Part shown: positions 33,297-43,762 of the stretch, piece by piece
Position numbering within the stretch: the stretch's first letter is position 1
How the letters are laid out: each line of letters opens with the position of its first letter
Made by a program: the position numbers and the translations under genes
The notes under the pieces: model-generated
The model's database searches: none
Told to the model about the DNA's origin: nothing
What the model saw: only the letters and a program-made list of their open reading frames with translations
DNA from: Nemertoderma westbladi
Taxonomy: Eukaryota > Xenacoelomorpha > Nemertodermatida > Nemertodermatidae
Direction: 5' to 3'
Assembly (NCBI GenBank): GCA_032718475.1
Contig: JAUCBJ010008950.1
Location: forward strand, 1-52,867
Length of the DNA: 52,867 nucleotides

Positions 33297-34287
33297 GTGG
33301 AGATCTATAGTTGTCTGACCGAGCCTGCAAAGGACTCGGGCAGGCACTATAATATCGCGACTATCACGCAACCAGCGGCCTCTTTACAACTATTGATAGA
33401 GCAAACCTCCTCAATGAGACGTCTCATCCACCACATCTTAACCCTTCGCAACTTCCTGCGGTGGAAGAACAACAAACCGATAGTTCAACGAAGTATACAA
33501 GAACTCATTATTTCAGAGAAGTGTATTGTTAGATATGTCCAGAAAGAAAGTTTCCCCGATGAGTGGGAACAACTCAGCGCGGGCAAAACCTTGAAACCGG
33601 ACAGTCCAGTCTACCAATTGAGACCAATGATGGGAGAAGACGGACTGATTCGACTGAATACCCGGATGGTAAACGCCCCAGTTGAATACGAGGTCAAATA
33701 CCCAGCGCTTCTGCCCGGAACGTCAACACTAGCCAAGCTATTAATCCAACAGTGTCACGAAGAAAACCATCACGCGGGCCAGAACTGGATTATGGCTAAT
33801 ATACGGCAAAGATACTGGATCACCCACATCCAGCCACTGATCCGGAAAGTACTAAAGCGTTGTTTTCCCTGCAGAAGATATCTAGCGCCACCACTCACAC
33901 AAAGGATGGCCGACTTACCAGCCACACGTCTACAGTCCGATTCCCCACCGTTCTACGTAACCGGAGTAGACTGTTTCGGACAATTCACAGTCATTGAGCG
34001 ACGATCCAACATCAAATGCTGGGGAGCCATCTTTACATGGTCTAGGGCGATCTACCTAGACCTCGTGGTGAAACTTACGCAACATGCATTTATCAACGCC
34101 CTGCGTCGGTTCGTAGCAAACAATGGAACATGTCGTCATATGTACTACGATAACGGTACAAACTTTGTGGGAGGAGAAAGAGAACTTAGAGAGGCGATCG
34201 AGGGATGGTTCACCAAAGATACCGCATCCCAAGTCTGGAGGGAACACCATATACAGTGGCACTTCCAAACACCCTTAGCACCCCATG
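33297..34287 (+). pseudogene. BEL copy 2 integrase, truncated
   Basis: It carries HHCC (CHEENHHAGQNW, CFPCRRY), GVDCFGQF (first Asp), YDNGTNFVGGE (second Asp; copy 1 has SDNG) and the following Glu-rich helix. Homology stops at TPLAPH (34287). Seven unrelated codons follow to TAA 34316. Copy 1 is also truncated within five codons of this point. The C-terminal domain is absent, so it is not functional. Confidence 0.88.
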
Positions 34288-34565
34288 AAATGAAAAAAGA
34301 CAAAAAAAATGTATAAAATGTAGAAAGAAAAGAATTGGAAAAAGAAGAGGACATAAAAAGTCAAAAACTGGTTGGATATTAATGTATAGCTATAGTAACT
34401 GTAAATACTGAATGTAGTAGCAATAAGATGGTAGATGCCTATATAGCAATAATAATTAATAAACTGAATTACAAATAAACTGAATTATTCTGCAATCACT
34501 ATAGAATCAGACTTTCTGGATTTATAATTAACTGATGTAAATTTGCAACGGACATAATTGAAAAT
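34288..34565 (+). other. AT-rich patch between truncated integrase and extra ORF
   Basis: About 280 bp of A-rich DNA unlike the GC-richer BEL sequence on either side. It includes a short basic Cys-containing frame (34310-34411) without ATG. It may be filler DNA or a small insertion that removed the integrase C-terminus. The inner boundary is uncertain. Confidence 0.45.
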
Positions 34566-37165
34566 ATGGACCCAAATCGCCAAATTATCGGCGAGCTACG
34601 TAATACAATAGATTTACTGGAATATCCACAACCTGGATCCCCTAATTTTGATACAAAATGGAACGCCCTGATAAATGAGAATGTGCGAGTCGTTAAATTC
34701 TCCGGGTGAGAGGGACCGGATTCCCGGAATCTACGAGAGCTCCGGTTGACCGATGTGAGTACGAGACTGAAAAGAACTCGGAACGCAAAGGCAACCGGAG
34801 GAGATGAGTTGTCGTTCTGGGAAACGTTCCAGCAATGTGTCTTCAAATCCCGATGTTTGATATACGACAACGAGGGAAACGCGACGCCCACCTCGAAAGC
34901 GATTACGTTGGCGCGATGCCAAAGTTTCGTAGACGACAAGAGTACGTACCTCACCCACTGGGGAAACCTAGCGGAGTGTACGACAACGCTGCGAGAGGAA
35001 CGTATATCAGTTATCCAAAATCGCGACGACTACCAGGAGAAGTATGGGATGAAGGAGTACGGTCGATCCTTGGTCGTCGTCCTCGGAACCCTTGACGGTT
35101 TGGTGTTGGTATGTCGAATATTTCCGACACCCAAACAGGAGGTGCGGACAGCCGGTGCGATCTGGCTATTACCACCTGAGATCCAACAGATCCTATTTGA
35201 CCTCAACATCATTAAAATCGGGTCGGATATAAAGGTGGACGTCCGAAACGACTACGCTAATACTCCTTTCGGAAGAAACCGTCCAGAAGATCTCAATGCC
35301 ATTAGTCATAGTGTCGACACCCAAACACTATTAGCCTGGTTGAGATCCGCCGAATTCATGCGAGGATTCCGAGAGGTGAGACGGACGAAATCCGGTATCG
35401 GCTACCGCGCAGTGCTAAACGGCGGTATAGACTTTAAACCCCAGAAATTCCAGGACTATAATAAAATATAAGGTGGGTACCCGGAATTAGAAATAAAGAG
35501 TGAGCGAGAGAGTCGCTGGAAGGACGTTGAAAGAAAGTGGACAATCCACCACAAGTGGGAGAATCCGGAGCGACGGAACTACATCTACGTCGTAATGGTA
35601 TCATACACAGTTGCTAAGTTCATCTGTAAAACTCTCGATAGTCTCATTACGGCGGTTCCTAGATCCTTTATCGACTATGAGTGGAACGAAATTATCGACC
35701 ACGCGTTCAAAGCGGTAGAGAATATCTCACCGGGAGAGACGAAAACGCTCAACGTCATTGCATCCTGGGACGAGAATGGGCCGTTCGACATCCCTACGAT
35801 TACCGATCTCCTAGGTGCGGAGGAACCTCTGATTTCTTCGGATGGGGAGGAACTATGGTTACAGGAAGGTGTTCTACTGTCCACCCCAAAGTGACAACTT
35901 GATCCGGAAGTCGCGTACGAACCGGCCGCCAAACGGGTCGCCTCGGCCGAACCTGCGACGGAAGCAGGCGTATCAACCTCACTTGGCTCCGGTAGCCCCG
36001 CGAGGGAGTTAGTAACTACCTTCGCGTTGAATCACTTCGGCAACATATGTCAGAGGTTATCTCCATATCCGTTCCCGGGGGCGAAGACTGGTCTTCGGAG
36101 ATCCCGAGTACCAGCACCCAATGGACCCGCTCAGCGATACTGGTTGAAAAGGGTCCCAGCGCTGCGCCGACTCCCGTAGATCTCCTCGGAATTCCTCCGT
36201 CGAACGCCCCGGCACCTCTTCGCCGACCAGCTGTGGCAACAACCCCTTCCGTTCCACAGGACCCTATGCGACTTACCCGATGGTACGCCGAGCAGACCGA
36301 ATGGATCCACTGCCAGAAACGGTCACCAGAGATGCGTCCGGCAGGATATAAAGAAGGTTACCGAAACGAGAACATACTGCGCCAAAGCCCAGCCTTTCGC
36401 GGGCTACCTGCCACGGCAAATATTCCCAAAAGCGACCGACGACTCGAGTATTACGCCGGCGTCCGGATTCCGATATTCTTCGGCTGGGAGATGCAACTGG
36501 AGGTATGCGGAGACTGCGGTTCGGAGCAGTGACCACGCGGTAGAAGAAATCGGGTTACCGATTCTTGCCTCCAGCTCCTCGGGATACTTTATTGTCCCTA
36601 TTGCGCGACATTGGGCCACGATGTTTCAGTTTGTTCTATCCTTTATAACCTCTGCACAACTTGCGGTTTCCGTGGACATTCCGCTAGCCCCCGCTGTAAT
36701 ATAAAATGTCCCACGAAGGATGCTACTGCTATGGGAAATATGGTTATGTTCGAAACCTACGAAAACAACCACGTAAAGACCAAAGTGCGGAGAAACGCTC
36801 GAAATATCGCACAAGAGATGGCGTGCGGGTATTTTTCGTTTCCGGAATGCCTCCATACGACAGCAAAGCTACCATTCCATTACGTGGATCTATTACTAAG
36901 CGCTGGATTATTCGGCCCATTCGAGATCCTTAGGCGTTTATATTCATACAAGGAAGAGTTCGGTGACGGAAAGTGGTTCCTAGAGGCACGCACCACTGAG
37001 CTAGAAAGACGAACGGATATGATCCCGCTACCATCGAAAGGAAGAGCCGCCAGGAGACAAGCCGAAACGTTGCTCACGATGGATGTTGATGCTCCCCTAC
37101 CAGCACTGGCGATCGACGAGAGTCGACAGGCGAAGAGGAGAAAGGCATATCAGAGTAAGAAATAA
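34566..37165 (+). pseudogene. Extra BEL ORF: exonuclease-like region plus two CCHC zinc knuckles
   Basis: From ATG 34566 a single frame continues, with stops at 34707-34709 (TGA), 35469-35471 (TAA) and 35892-35894 (TGA), to about 36050. It then shifts frame and runs, with a TGA at 36530-36532, to TAA 37165, about 865 codons overall. At about residues 170-260 it resembles WRN/Rrp6-type 3'-5' exonucleases, mainly through LPPEIQQILFDLNIIKIGSD followed by IKVDV. The catalytic Asp-Glu of motif I is not visible where GTLDG stands, so it may be an inactive fold. Knuckles: CPYCATLGHDVSVC (36593-36634) and CTTCGFRGHSASPRC (36653-36697). The C-terminus is basic. It lies between pol and the 3' LTR, the env position, but no signal peptide or membrane segment is seen. 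GC content matches the BEL body. Confidence 0.6.
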
Positions 37166-37330
37166 AGGACCAGGATATTCCAGGGACATTTATATCGAAC
37201 ATTTATATTTATATATTTACATAAACTAACTCTAGGCCAAATTAATTGAGACTATGCAATATTAAAATTTTGGGTTTTTTATATGGGAAATGACCTACGC
37301 AAACTCGATCTACCGATAGACCTCACGAAG

Positions 37331-37344
37331 GTCATTGGGGGGAC
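37331..37344 (+). promoter_or_regulatory. Putative polypurine tract next to 3' LTR
   Basis: The bases directly before the 3' LTR include TTGGGGGGAC. A G-rich tract at this place is the expected primer site for plus-strand DNA synthesis in LTR elements. It indicates that the end of the internal region, and so the extra ORF upstream, belongs to the BEL element. Confidence 0.55.
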
Positions 37345-37481
37345 TGTTCGCGGTATTTCAACTTTTCTTAACGCGAGTTGAATATTTTTTGGATTTATTT
37401 TAAATGAATATTCCGATATCACTACTGGGTGCGGGAACATGGGATTTGGGCACATTCAAGCATGGGCATGGGCACATTCAA

Positions 37482-38035
37482 GCATGGGCATGGGCAGCCT
37501 TGAATAGGCTTTCCAGGATTTGGAAGTCACCGAGAATTAATCGGAAACTTAAGGTCCGATTATTTAGAGCAGCAGTAGTTCCAGTACTCCTCTACGGGAG
37601 TCCATGCTGGGCTCTAACTGCTGAGGACACCAAATCTCTGGATGGCACATTCACAAGAATGCTACGCCGGGTTCATTGTGTCAAGTTCAATGCACACATC
37701 TCCAACCAGACACTATAAAACATTGGAGGTGTCTCATTGGTTCCCCCAAGCTTGACACTAGAACAAAATCGCCTCCGCTTTGCAGGACATTGCTTTCGCC
37801 GTGAGGACCAGCCAGTGCATAATCTTGTACTTTGGCAGCATCATGGAGTGAATAAGCATGGTGGACAGCCCATGACTTTCTTGAGACGCATCTTAAAGGA
37901 CACTGGCCTTAACGATGCGGATGATCTAGCAAATGTCATGGGTGATAGGGAGTTGTGGCGGTGCAATTTTGTTGACAAGCCGGCACAGCATTCTTAAAAA
38001 TGCAGCTGCAATGCAGCATGCCGATCCTAGTAGTA
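37482..38035 (+). mobile_element. 5'-truncated LINE copy A (RT C-terminal tail)
   Basis: Only the last part of the LINE protein remains: WAALNRLSRIWKSP, then LLYGSPCWALTAED and RLRFAGHCFRRED, to a stop at 37995-37997, plus a short 3' end finishing in TAGTAG. One TAA has arisen inside the frame (37716-37718). It is nearly identical to the matching part of copy B in the opposite orientation. No clear target duplication was found. Confidence 0.88.
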
Positions 38036-38806
38036 TGGACTGGGGGCGATTTATGGGCGAATATTTTGGCGACTTACGGGGTACGGGACTCATTTCATGT
38101 ATTTAAGGGCCAGGGGTGGGAGGCAAAGTTAAGCAGTATTCAGGTTTGCCTGATTACTATTAGGCCTAGCCAACTTCCTGCTGCCTGTAGAGGTGGATTT
38201 GGCAACTCGCTAGGTCTAAAGGACAAGGACTGCCCTTAGCGGTCCCTGGCCAACAGCAGTTTTACGAGCCTGAATAAGGACTCGGAAAGTCTGCTGCTTG
38301 TGTCAGGGATTTGCGACGGGAACCGACAGACAGACCTTTAGCGGTGCCTGGTCGCCGGCAGTTAGTACGAGCCTGAATAAGGACTCGGAAAACTACCAAC
38401 CGTTGGGGCTCACGACGGGCTGACAGACCCCTTGCCAAGCCGTACCACTTTCCTGATGACCAATCCCCTCGGGGTTCGAGAAGGGTGGGACGGACACGCA
38501 ACAGGGTCGAACGACACTGACACTACGGTACCGAGACTAGGACCGAGGGAACATTAGTTAGGTTAAAATCTGAGCGAACAGTGGGTAATTAAATAATGTA
38601 CTGTAGGGATTTATATTTTCGTGTTATATTATTGTGAATATTTGGTGTATATTGGTTTGGGGAAGCCCAACTTATTCTCAATCAAGATTCAGTGAGATTA
38701 GTTCAAGATTCAACCGTAGGGAAGTTACATTAAAGATTATATCCAACCAATGAAACTTTTCTCAACCGCAATCTTGCATTCAAGAAAGTATTCCTTCTCC
38801 ATTACC

Positions 38807-40148
38807 TACTAGGGATCGGCATGCTGCATTGCAGCTGCATTTTTAAGAATGCTGTGCCGGCTTGTCAACAAAATTGCACCGCCACAACTCCCTATCACCC
38901 ATGACATTTGCTAGATCATCCGCATCTTTAAGGCCAGTGTCCTTTAAGATGCGTCTCAAGAAAGTCATGGGCTGTCCACCATGCTTATTCACTCCATGAG
39001 GCTGCCAAAGTACAAGATTATGCACTGGCTGGTCCTCACGGCGAAAGCAATGTCCTGCAAAGCGGAGGCGATTTTGTTCTAGTGTCAAGCTTGGGGGAAC
39101 CAATGAGACACCTCCAATGTTATATAGTGTCTGGTTGGAGATGTGTGCATTGTACTTGACACAATGAACCCGGCGTAGCATTCTTGTGAATGTGCCATCC
39201 AGAGATTTGGCGTCCTCAGCAGTTAGAGCCCAGCATGGACTCCCGTAGAGGAGTACTGGAACTACTGCTGCTCTAAATAATCGGACCTTAAGTTTCCGAT
39301 TAATTCTCGGTGACTTCCAAATCCTGGAAAGCCTATTCAAAGCTGCCCATGCCTTTCCCTTACGTATTCGAAGGTCCTCACCTGACTTCCGGATCCATGA
39401 TCCCAGGTAACAGAAGTCGTCCACATGCTCAAGCATACCATCCTTTGAGCTTATGCTCATCCGATCAGAGACTTGCTGAGGACTTTCAAAGTTAACGGTC
39501 AGAATTTTGGTCTTTCTGGAGTTAATAAAAAGACCAACACTAGAAGCAGCATGTTCTAATGAGCTGATGAGCCGTTGGGCTCCCTCTAATGATTCTGAGA
39601 GTACTCCTAAGTCATCAGCAAAGTCTAGATCAGTTATGTACTTGGCAGGATTTCCTCGACTTCTGGAGCCAGTAGGTGGAGTTATCATCATCCCATCATC
39701 ATTATAATGATCTAAGGACATGCGTAGAACATAGTCAACCACAATGATGAACAAGAATGGTGCAAGTGTGTCTCCTTGGAGGACGCCCCATAACACTTCA
39801 AATGGTTCTGTGTCACCATCAACAGTAGACACAAATGTTGTCGAACCATCGTATACTGATCTGATTGCTGCAATAATTTCATCAGGAATCCCATATAATG
39901 AAAGTATGCTGAACATACGTGAGCGAGAGACTGAATCAAAGGCCTTGAAGAAGTCAACAAAGATAACAGCCAGATGCCTGTCTTTCTTTTTGGATAACTC
40001 TTCAATTATCCTTCTAAGTGCCAAAATGGGCTCCATGGTCCCACGACCTTTACGGAACCCATTCTGATTTCCACGGAGCAGTCTCTCAATGGGATCCCTG
40101 ATGCGATTTAATAGAATCCTATTGTATATTACCATTACATATGTATTA
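38807..40148 (-). mobile_element. 5'-truncated LINE copy B (RT and C-terminal tail)
   Basis: On the minus strand the frame from about 40135 to 38843 has RT motifs NQNGFRKGRGT, IFVDFFKAFDSVSR, GVLQGDTLAPFLF and LDFADDLGVLSES, then the tail FLYGS-like LLYGSPCWAL and RLRFAGHCFR. It starts inside RT, so it is 5'-truncated. The 3' end carries a CTAGTAG-type tail. CCATTACC flanks it (38799-38806 and 40149-40156), a probable target duplication. The frame is intact within the truncated part, suggesting a relatively young insertion. It is a different LINE family from that at 21816-25328. Confidence 0.9.
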
Positions 40149-41422
40149 CCATTACCAATATCCGGTGACTGGCCGGGATTCCGTGGTCTGAAAAGTTCTG
40201 CCTCCAGCATCGGCGTTTTCCCCCATGGTGTTGGGAATAACGGCAACAGAAGCGAGTCTCGGGAAGTAACATTTCTTGTACCGCGATCCAATGAATTCTA
40301 TACGAAACTGCAAGATGCGTTATTAATTACAAAATGTACTGTACGCTGGGATAGACGGCTTGAAAACTCACACATTTATATGTTGAATTACCCCTCTGGA
40401 ACTATGTGGAGTGATATTAAAATAGACCTCAATGAGAAGCAGGTTGAGAATAGCAATAACCATTATTTCTACAAGTCGTACTTATCCAATTTAGTTTTTA
40501 CTACATATGAAAGTAGAAATGGGCTGCTAGGGGCTGGAGGCTTTCGTCAGCCTTTAACCGAACACGGAAATGAAATTAATCCTGGTGCGCACCCCATTGG
40601 CGACGCCTTTAGTAAACAAATGCAATTTATAAGTGGATTGATGATTGATTTTGATACTGAAAGTAAAATAATACAACCCGGGTATGATTTAAGAATGCAT
40701 TTTAGAAAAGTATCAAATTCATTCATTTTTAAAATCACTCCAAACGCAAACGCTGTGACAAATCTTCGGCTAGAATTAGATGAAGTAAAGATCCTAATCC
40801 CAAGAATGGAGGTTAATCCGGTAATAGAAAGCAGCCATCTAAAAGGTTTAGAGAGCTATGATATTGAATATCAATTTAAAAAAAAAGAGGTTACTACATT
40901 TACTATTCCCGCGCAAACCACAAATTACACCCAAACAAACATATTTGATGGTAATTTGATGGTAATTTGATGGTATTTGATGATTATTGGCTTTATAACA
41001 AATAATTCATATTCGGGTGAATTAACTAGTAATCCGTTGAAATTTGAACATTTTAACCTTAGACCCACGGAACTGATTGTAGACGGTCTTCCAGTAGGCG
41101 GGGTAATATACGAGCCTAATTTTACTGATGGAACATTCATTTTTGAGTATACTCAATTAATGAAGAACATTAATACATATATTAACGGTTATGGGGGTAA
41201 TAATATAGACCATGAAACCTACTTAGGTAATTGCCCCCTCATATCCTGGGACCTAACTGCCGACGGATATGTTAGGGATCCGCAACCATCGATTTATAGT
41301 AATGGACAATTAAAATTAAGATTTGCTGATCCGTTGGTTGAGACCATAAATGTAATCGTTTTTAATATTTATGATCAATCATTAAGCTTAAATAGCAGGA
41401 AAGAAATACATATCGATTAAGT

Positions 41423-41884
41423 ATGTTATCTTCAAAGGACCTTGATATGTTTCCAGTGGGTGGTCACTATTTGGGGGCATTTCCATCTAATAAATTACCT
41501 AAATTAGATAATAATAATAATAATAATCGGAGAGATTATGGGTTAATAGTAAAGACCGATATAGCGCATCTACCTGGTGTTCATTGGGTGGCTATATATA
41601 TACGAGATAATGAAGCTGAATTATTTAATTCGTTTGGTCCAAAATATCCAAACAGATGTATCGAAAAATGGCTTGAGAAAAATTCTACAAGGTGGTGTAC
41701 TACTCGCAGGCAATTCCAAGACCCTAGAAGGACCACATGCGGGTTATACTGTCTTTATTACTTGGTAAATCGAATTCACACAAACTATCCAATGAGAGCG
41801 TTTACAAATAATGTGGAAATAAATGAAATAATATTATATAAATGGCTTGTTAATTATTATAAAATAAACCAACAAGCGTTGTAA
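41423..41884 (+). CDS. Adenain-like cysteine protease of the Polinton
   Basis: The 153-aa frame is intact and starts 2 bp after the MCP stop. It follows the Polinton PRO pattern: an N-terminal GG..LGAFPSNKLP, then GVHWVAIYI (catalytic His), LFNSFG (acid position), and QDPRRTTCGLYCLYYL (oxyanion Gln and catalytic Cys). In related proteases the third block reads as a DSFG-type motif, so an Asn stands where the triad Asp is expected. That may reduce or abolish activity. An Asn run (residues about 31-36) comes from an AAT repeat. The enzyme would cleave capsid and core precursors during virion maturation. Confidence 0.85.
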   Translation: MLSSKDLDMFPVGGHYLGAFPSNKLPKLDNNNNNNRRDYGLIVKTDIAHLPGVHWVAIYIRDNEAELFNSFGPKYPNRCIEKWLEKNSTRWCTTRRQFQDPRRTTCGLYCLYYLVNRIHTNYPMRAFTNNVEINEIILYKWLVNYYKINQQAL

Positions 41885-41928
41885 TTAATCATTTAACTTT
41901 TGTTTATATAATTATATTATCCGATAAA

Positions 41929-42306
41929 ATGGATAATATTATTTTTGTCGATTTTCAATATTATAAGATAGACAATAAGGAATATCCGATAGTATTTAAA
42001 GAATTTTCTATATTCGATTCTAAATACACCAAAACTAATGTAAAGACGTTTTTAATTAAAGGACCTCCTGATATTAACTTATCGGCATTAGATAAAGCCC
42101 ACGTAAACAATTTACGGGACATGACTTCACATTTACCCTGGAATTACGGTGACATTTCGCAAGATGACTTCAAAAAGTACATGAAGAGACATTTAAAATA
42201 TAAAAAAAATATATATGTATTCGGGTTGATGAAGCTGGCAATATTAATTACCGAACTTGATGTTCTCGCTCCAAAATCGGTGGAGAAATCGGAGATATAT
42301 CAATGA
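41929..42306 (+). CDS. 125-aa Polinton-associated protein, unknown; possibly nuclease-fold
   Basis: Starts at ATG 41929, 44 bp after the protease. The N-terminal pattern VDFQYYKIDN...VFKEFSIFD, a middle HVNNLRDMTSHLPWNYGD, and a terminal IYVFG strand resemble a family of uncharacterised mobile-element proteins that start VD.Q.F....KELAI. That start would fit an RNase H-like or exonuclease-type first strand with an acidic residue. I could not confirm this. The C-terminus after residue about 100 looks out of register, so it may be truncated by a frameshift. Confidence 0.5.
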   Translation: MDNIIFVDFQYYKIDNKEYPIVFKEFSIFDSKYTKTNVKTFLIKGPPDINLSALDKAHVNNLRDMTSHLPWNYGDISQDDFKKYMKRHLKYKKNIYVFGLMKLAILITELDVLAPKSVEKSEIYQ

Positions 42307-43762
42307 TATTACAATTATTTAACCCCTTGTCCCTTTCACAATAAATTTTCTCTTGTGGAAAATAAATGCGCTTACCACTTAAACACAAAGGATAACTGCC
42401 TACGGTACTGCTCTGCAAAATGAGTCGGAGGGTATGAAATGAAACGATTTTTCATGAGAAAGCGATTAACTGAGACTGATGATAAACAGAAAGAAATAAC
42501 TGCGGTGGAAGATATACAGTAGGTTTACTCTAAGCATGTAATGTGATGGGATAATATAATCGTTTTAATGTCAATAAAAATAATAAAAACATTAAAATCT
42601 AATTTTTTATTTCTCAGTCTGATGGAGGTAGGGTTTAGGTTTACACCCTCAAACACACACACACATGTACACACACACACCCCCTCACACCCCCACACAC
42701 ACACATACACACACCTACCGGTAGCTAGCTAGCTGTTGCATCTGACTTTACACACACTGACATATAACACAGCTAAACTGCAGACACCTACCGGTAGCTA
42801 GCCGTCTAGCTGTTGCATCTGAGTTTAACTACCGGTAGCTAGCTGACTTTACACACTGACATACAACAAGACTAAACTGTAGAAGGGCTCCCCTTCTAGA
42901 CTGACAAAGTACTGTTGGCTTGCTTTAGCGATACTAATAATAATAAAATTAAATTAACTCGACATGTGGTTCACGAATGTGGTATTAGAGTGGCCCGCCT
43001 AACAATAGACCTAGCAGTACTGTAGCACCCTTGTAACAGTATAGTCAGATAGGGCATGCTGGTTCCTTCAATTTAAGGATTATTATACTTGAATGCTTCC
43101 AATTTTCTGTTTACAACTTTAATTGGCCTAATCTAGATTATTACTGGGGCTACTACTGTTGCATAGGTAATCCTATACAGCTATAGTTAACTTTATGCGG
43201 CCCCTTTTTCGAATGTAGGCCCAATATGGTTTAAGGTTAACCTTTAGAACTCACGGACAGGCACGCCTCCATTCAGCCAGTCATATAATGACTCCTCAAC
43301 TGAAAGCCGGCTAGCTCATGGATACAATAGGTGTGGCTAGCAATATATAAAATCCACCGCACACAACATTTACTCCATTTTGTAGGGCTATATAAAACAT
43401 AGTTAGTTTATTTATGTAAGTTTATTTATTATTTTTAAATTAGATATAAAACAGACTGATAACATTTAATGAGTTGAAATTTGAACTTCTCTCCAACTGT
43501 TACAATCAGGAACACTGGTCACAATTTGACAAATTTAGTAGGTACCGATAGGGGCTAATTAAGACAGTAATTAACATTTAATAGGCCAGTCAGTCAGTTA
43601 GTCAGTATCGATAAATCTCTCTCATTACCGGTGCCATTTATAAATTGGTTGCTTTTGCGGTTCCGGATGCGGTTGTGGTTGTGAATGTGTCACAACAACA
43701 TCATTATCATCATCTTCCCATGGGTTGTTTGGGGGTAACATTGGATTTGTTATACCATCCTC
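42307..43762. other. Non-coding gap with low-complexity DNA
   Basis: No gene seen. It separates the plus-strand capsid arm from the minus-strand arm of the Polinton. It contains a CA-rich tract (about 42650-42716), then TACCGGTAGCTAGCTAG-type repeats. The rest is AT-rich unique sequence. Polymerase and ATPase genes that might be expected here are absent. Confidence 0.55.
42650..42890. repeat. CA microsatellite and TACCGGTAGCTAG repeat cluster
   Basis: A CA-rich microsatellite is followed by three imperfect units sharing CTACCGGTAGCTAGC, GCTGTTGCATCTGA and TTTACACACACTGACAT, at about 42715-42790, 42784-42835 and 42828-42880. Confidence 0.8.

Larger units (their letters stand above)
27984..40248 (+). 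mobile_element. BEL/Pao LTR retrotransposon, copy 2, inserted in the MCP gene
   Basis: Ends are TGTTCGCGG (27984) and CGGCAACA (40248). The 5-bp target duplication GAAGC is perfect (27979-27983 and 40249-40253). Order: 5' LTR, partial small ORF, Gag, knuckles and protease, RT with its core deleted, RNase H, truncated integrase, an AT-rich patch, a large extra frame (34566-37165), a purine-rich tract and the 3' LTR. Two LINE copies lie in the 3' LTR. The LTRs differ by scattered substitutions and repeat number, so the insertion is not recent. Confidence 0.93.
37345..40248 (+). repeat. 3' LTR of BEL copy 2, interrupted by two LINE copies
   Basis: LTR pieces are 37345-37481, 38036-38806 and 40149-40248. 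They match the 5' LTR with scattered substitutions and have only one of the dyad repeat units (at about 38465) where the 5' LTR has three. The first piece ends in a 22-bp tandem duplication starting GGGCACATTCAAG (37448-37491). Confidence 0.9.
27879..41420 (+). pseudogene. Polinton major capsid protein, split by BEL copy 2
   Basis: The first 35 codons (27879-27983) begin MSIIKELDLFS, the classic Polinton MCP start. The gene is then interrupted by BEL copy 2 (27984-40248). It resumes after the duplicated GAAGC in the same frame at 40254 and ends at TAA 41420. The second part has EVTFLVPRSNEF, then a C-terminal jelly-roll with FKHFNL-like FEHFNLRP, ISWDLTADG and ETINVIVFNIYDQ. A short tandem duplication of GATGGTAATTT at about 40949-40980 has created an in-frame TGA at 40968-40970. 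The protein is the double jelly-roll hexon-like shell protein. Two independent lesions make it dead. A 2-bp gap separates it from the protease gene. Confidence 0.88.

Noticed and set aside
34310-34411. Short basic frame with CIKCRKKR and two further Cys, reminiscent of small zinc-ribbon proteins of Polintons
   Set aside because: It has no ATG, the second Cys pair is incomplete and spacing does not match a known family. Listed only as part of the AT-rich patch.
39310-40067. Plus-strand frames across LINE copy B
   Set aside because: Antisense shadows of the RT frame on the minus strand, which has the catalytic FADD box.
41929-42306. Packaging ATPase or polymerase for the Polinton
   Set aside because: No Walker A (GxxGxGK[ST]) or polymerase motif is present in this or neighbouring frames, so neither gene is claimed for the window.
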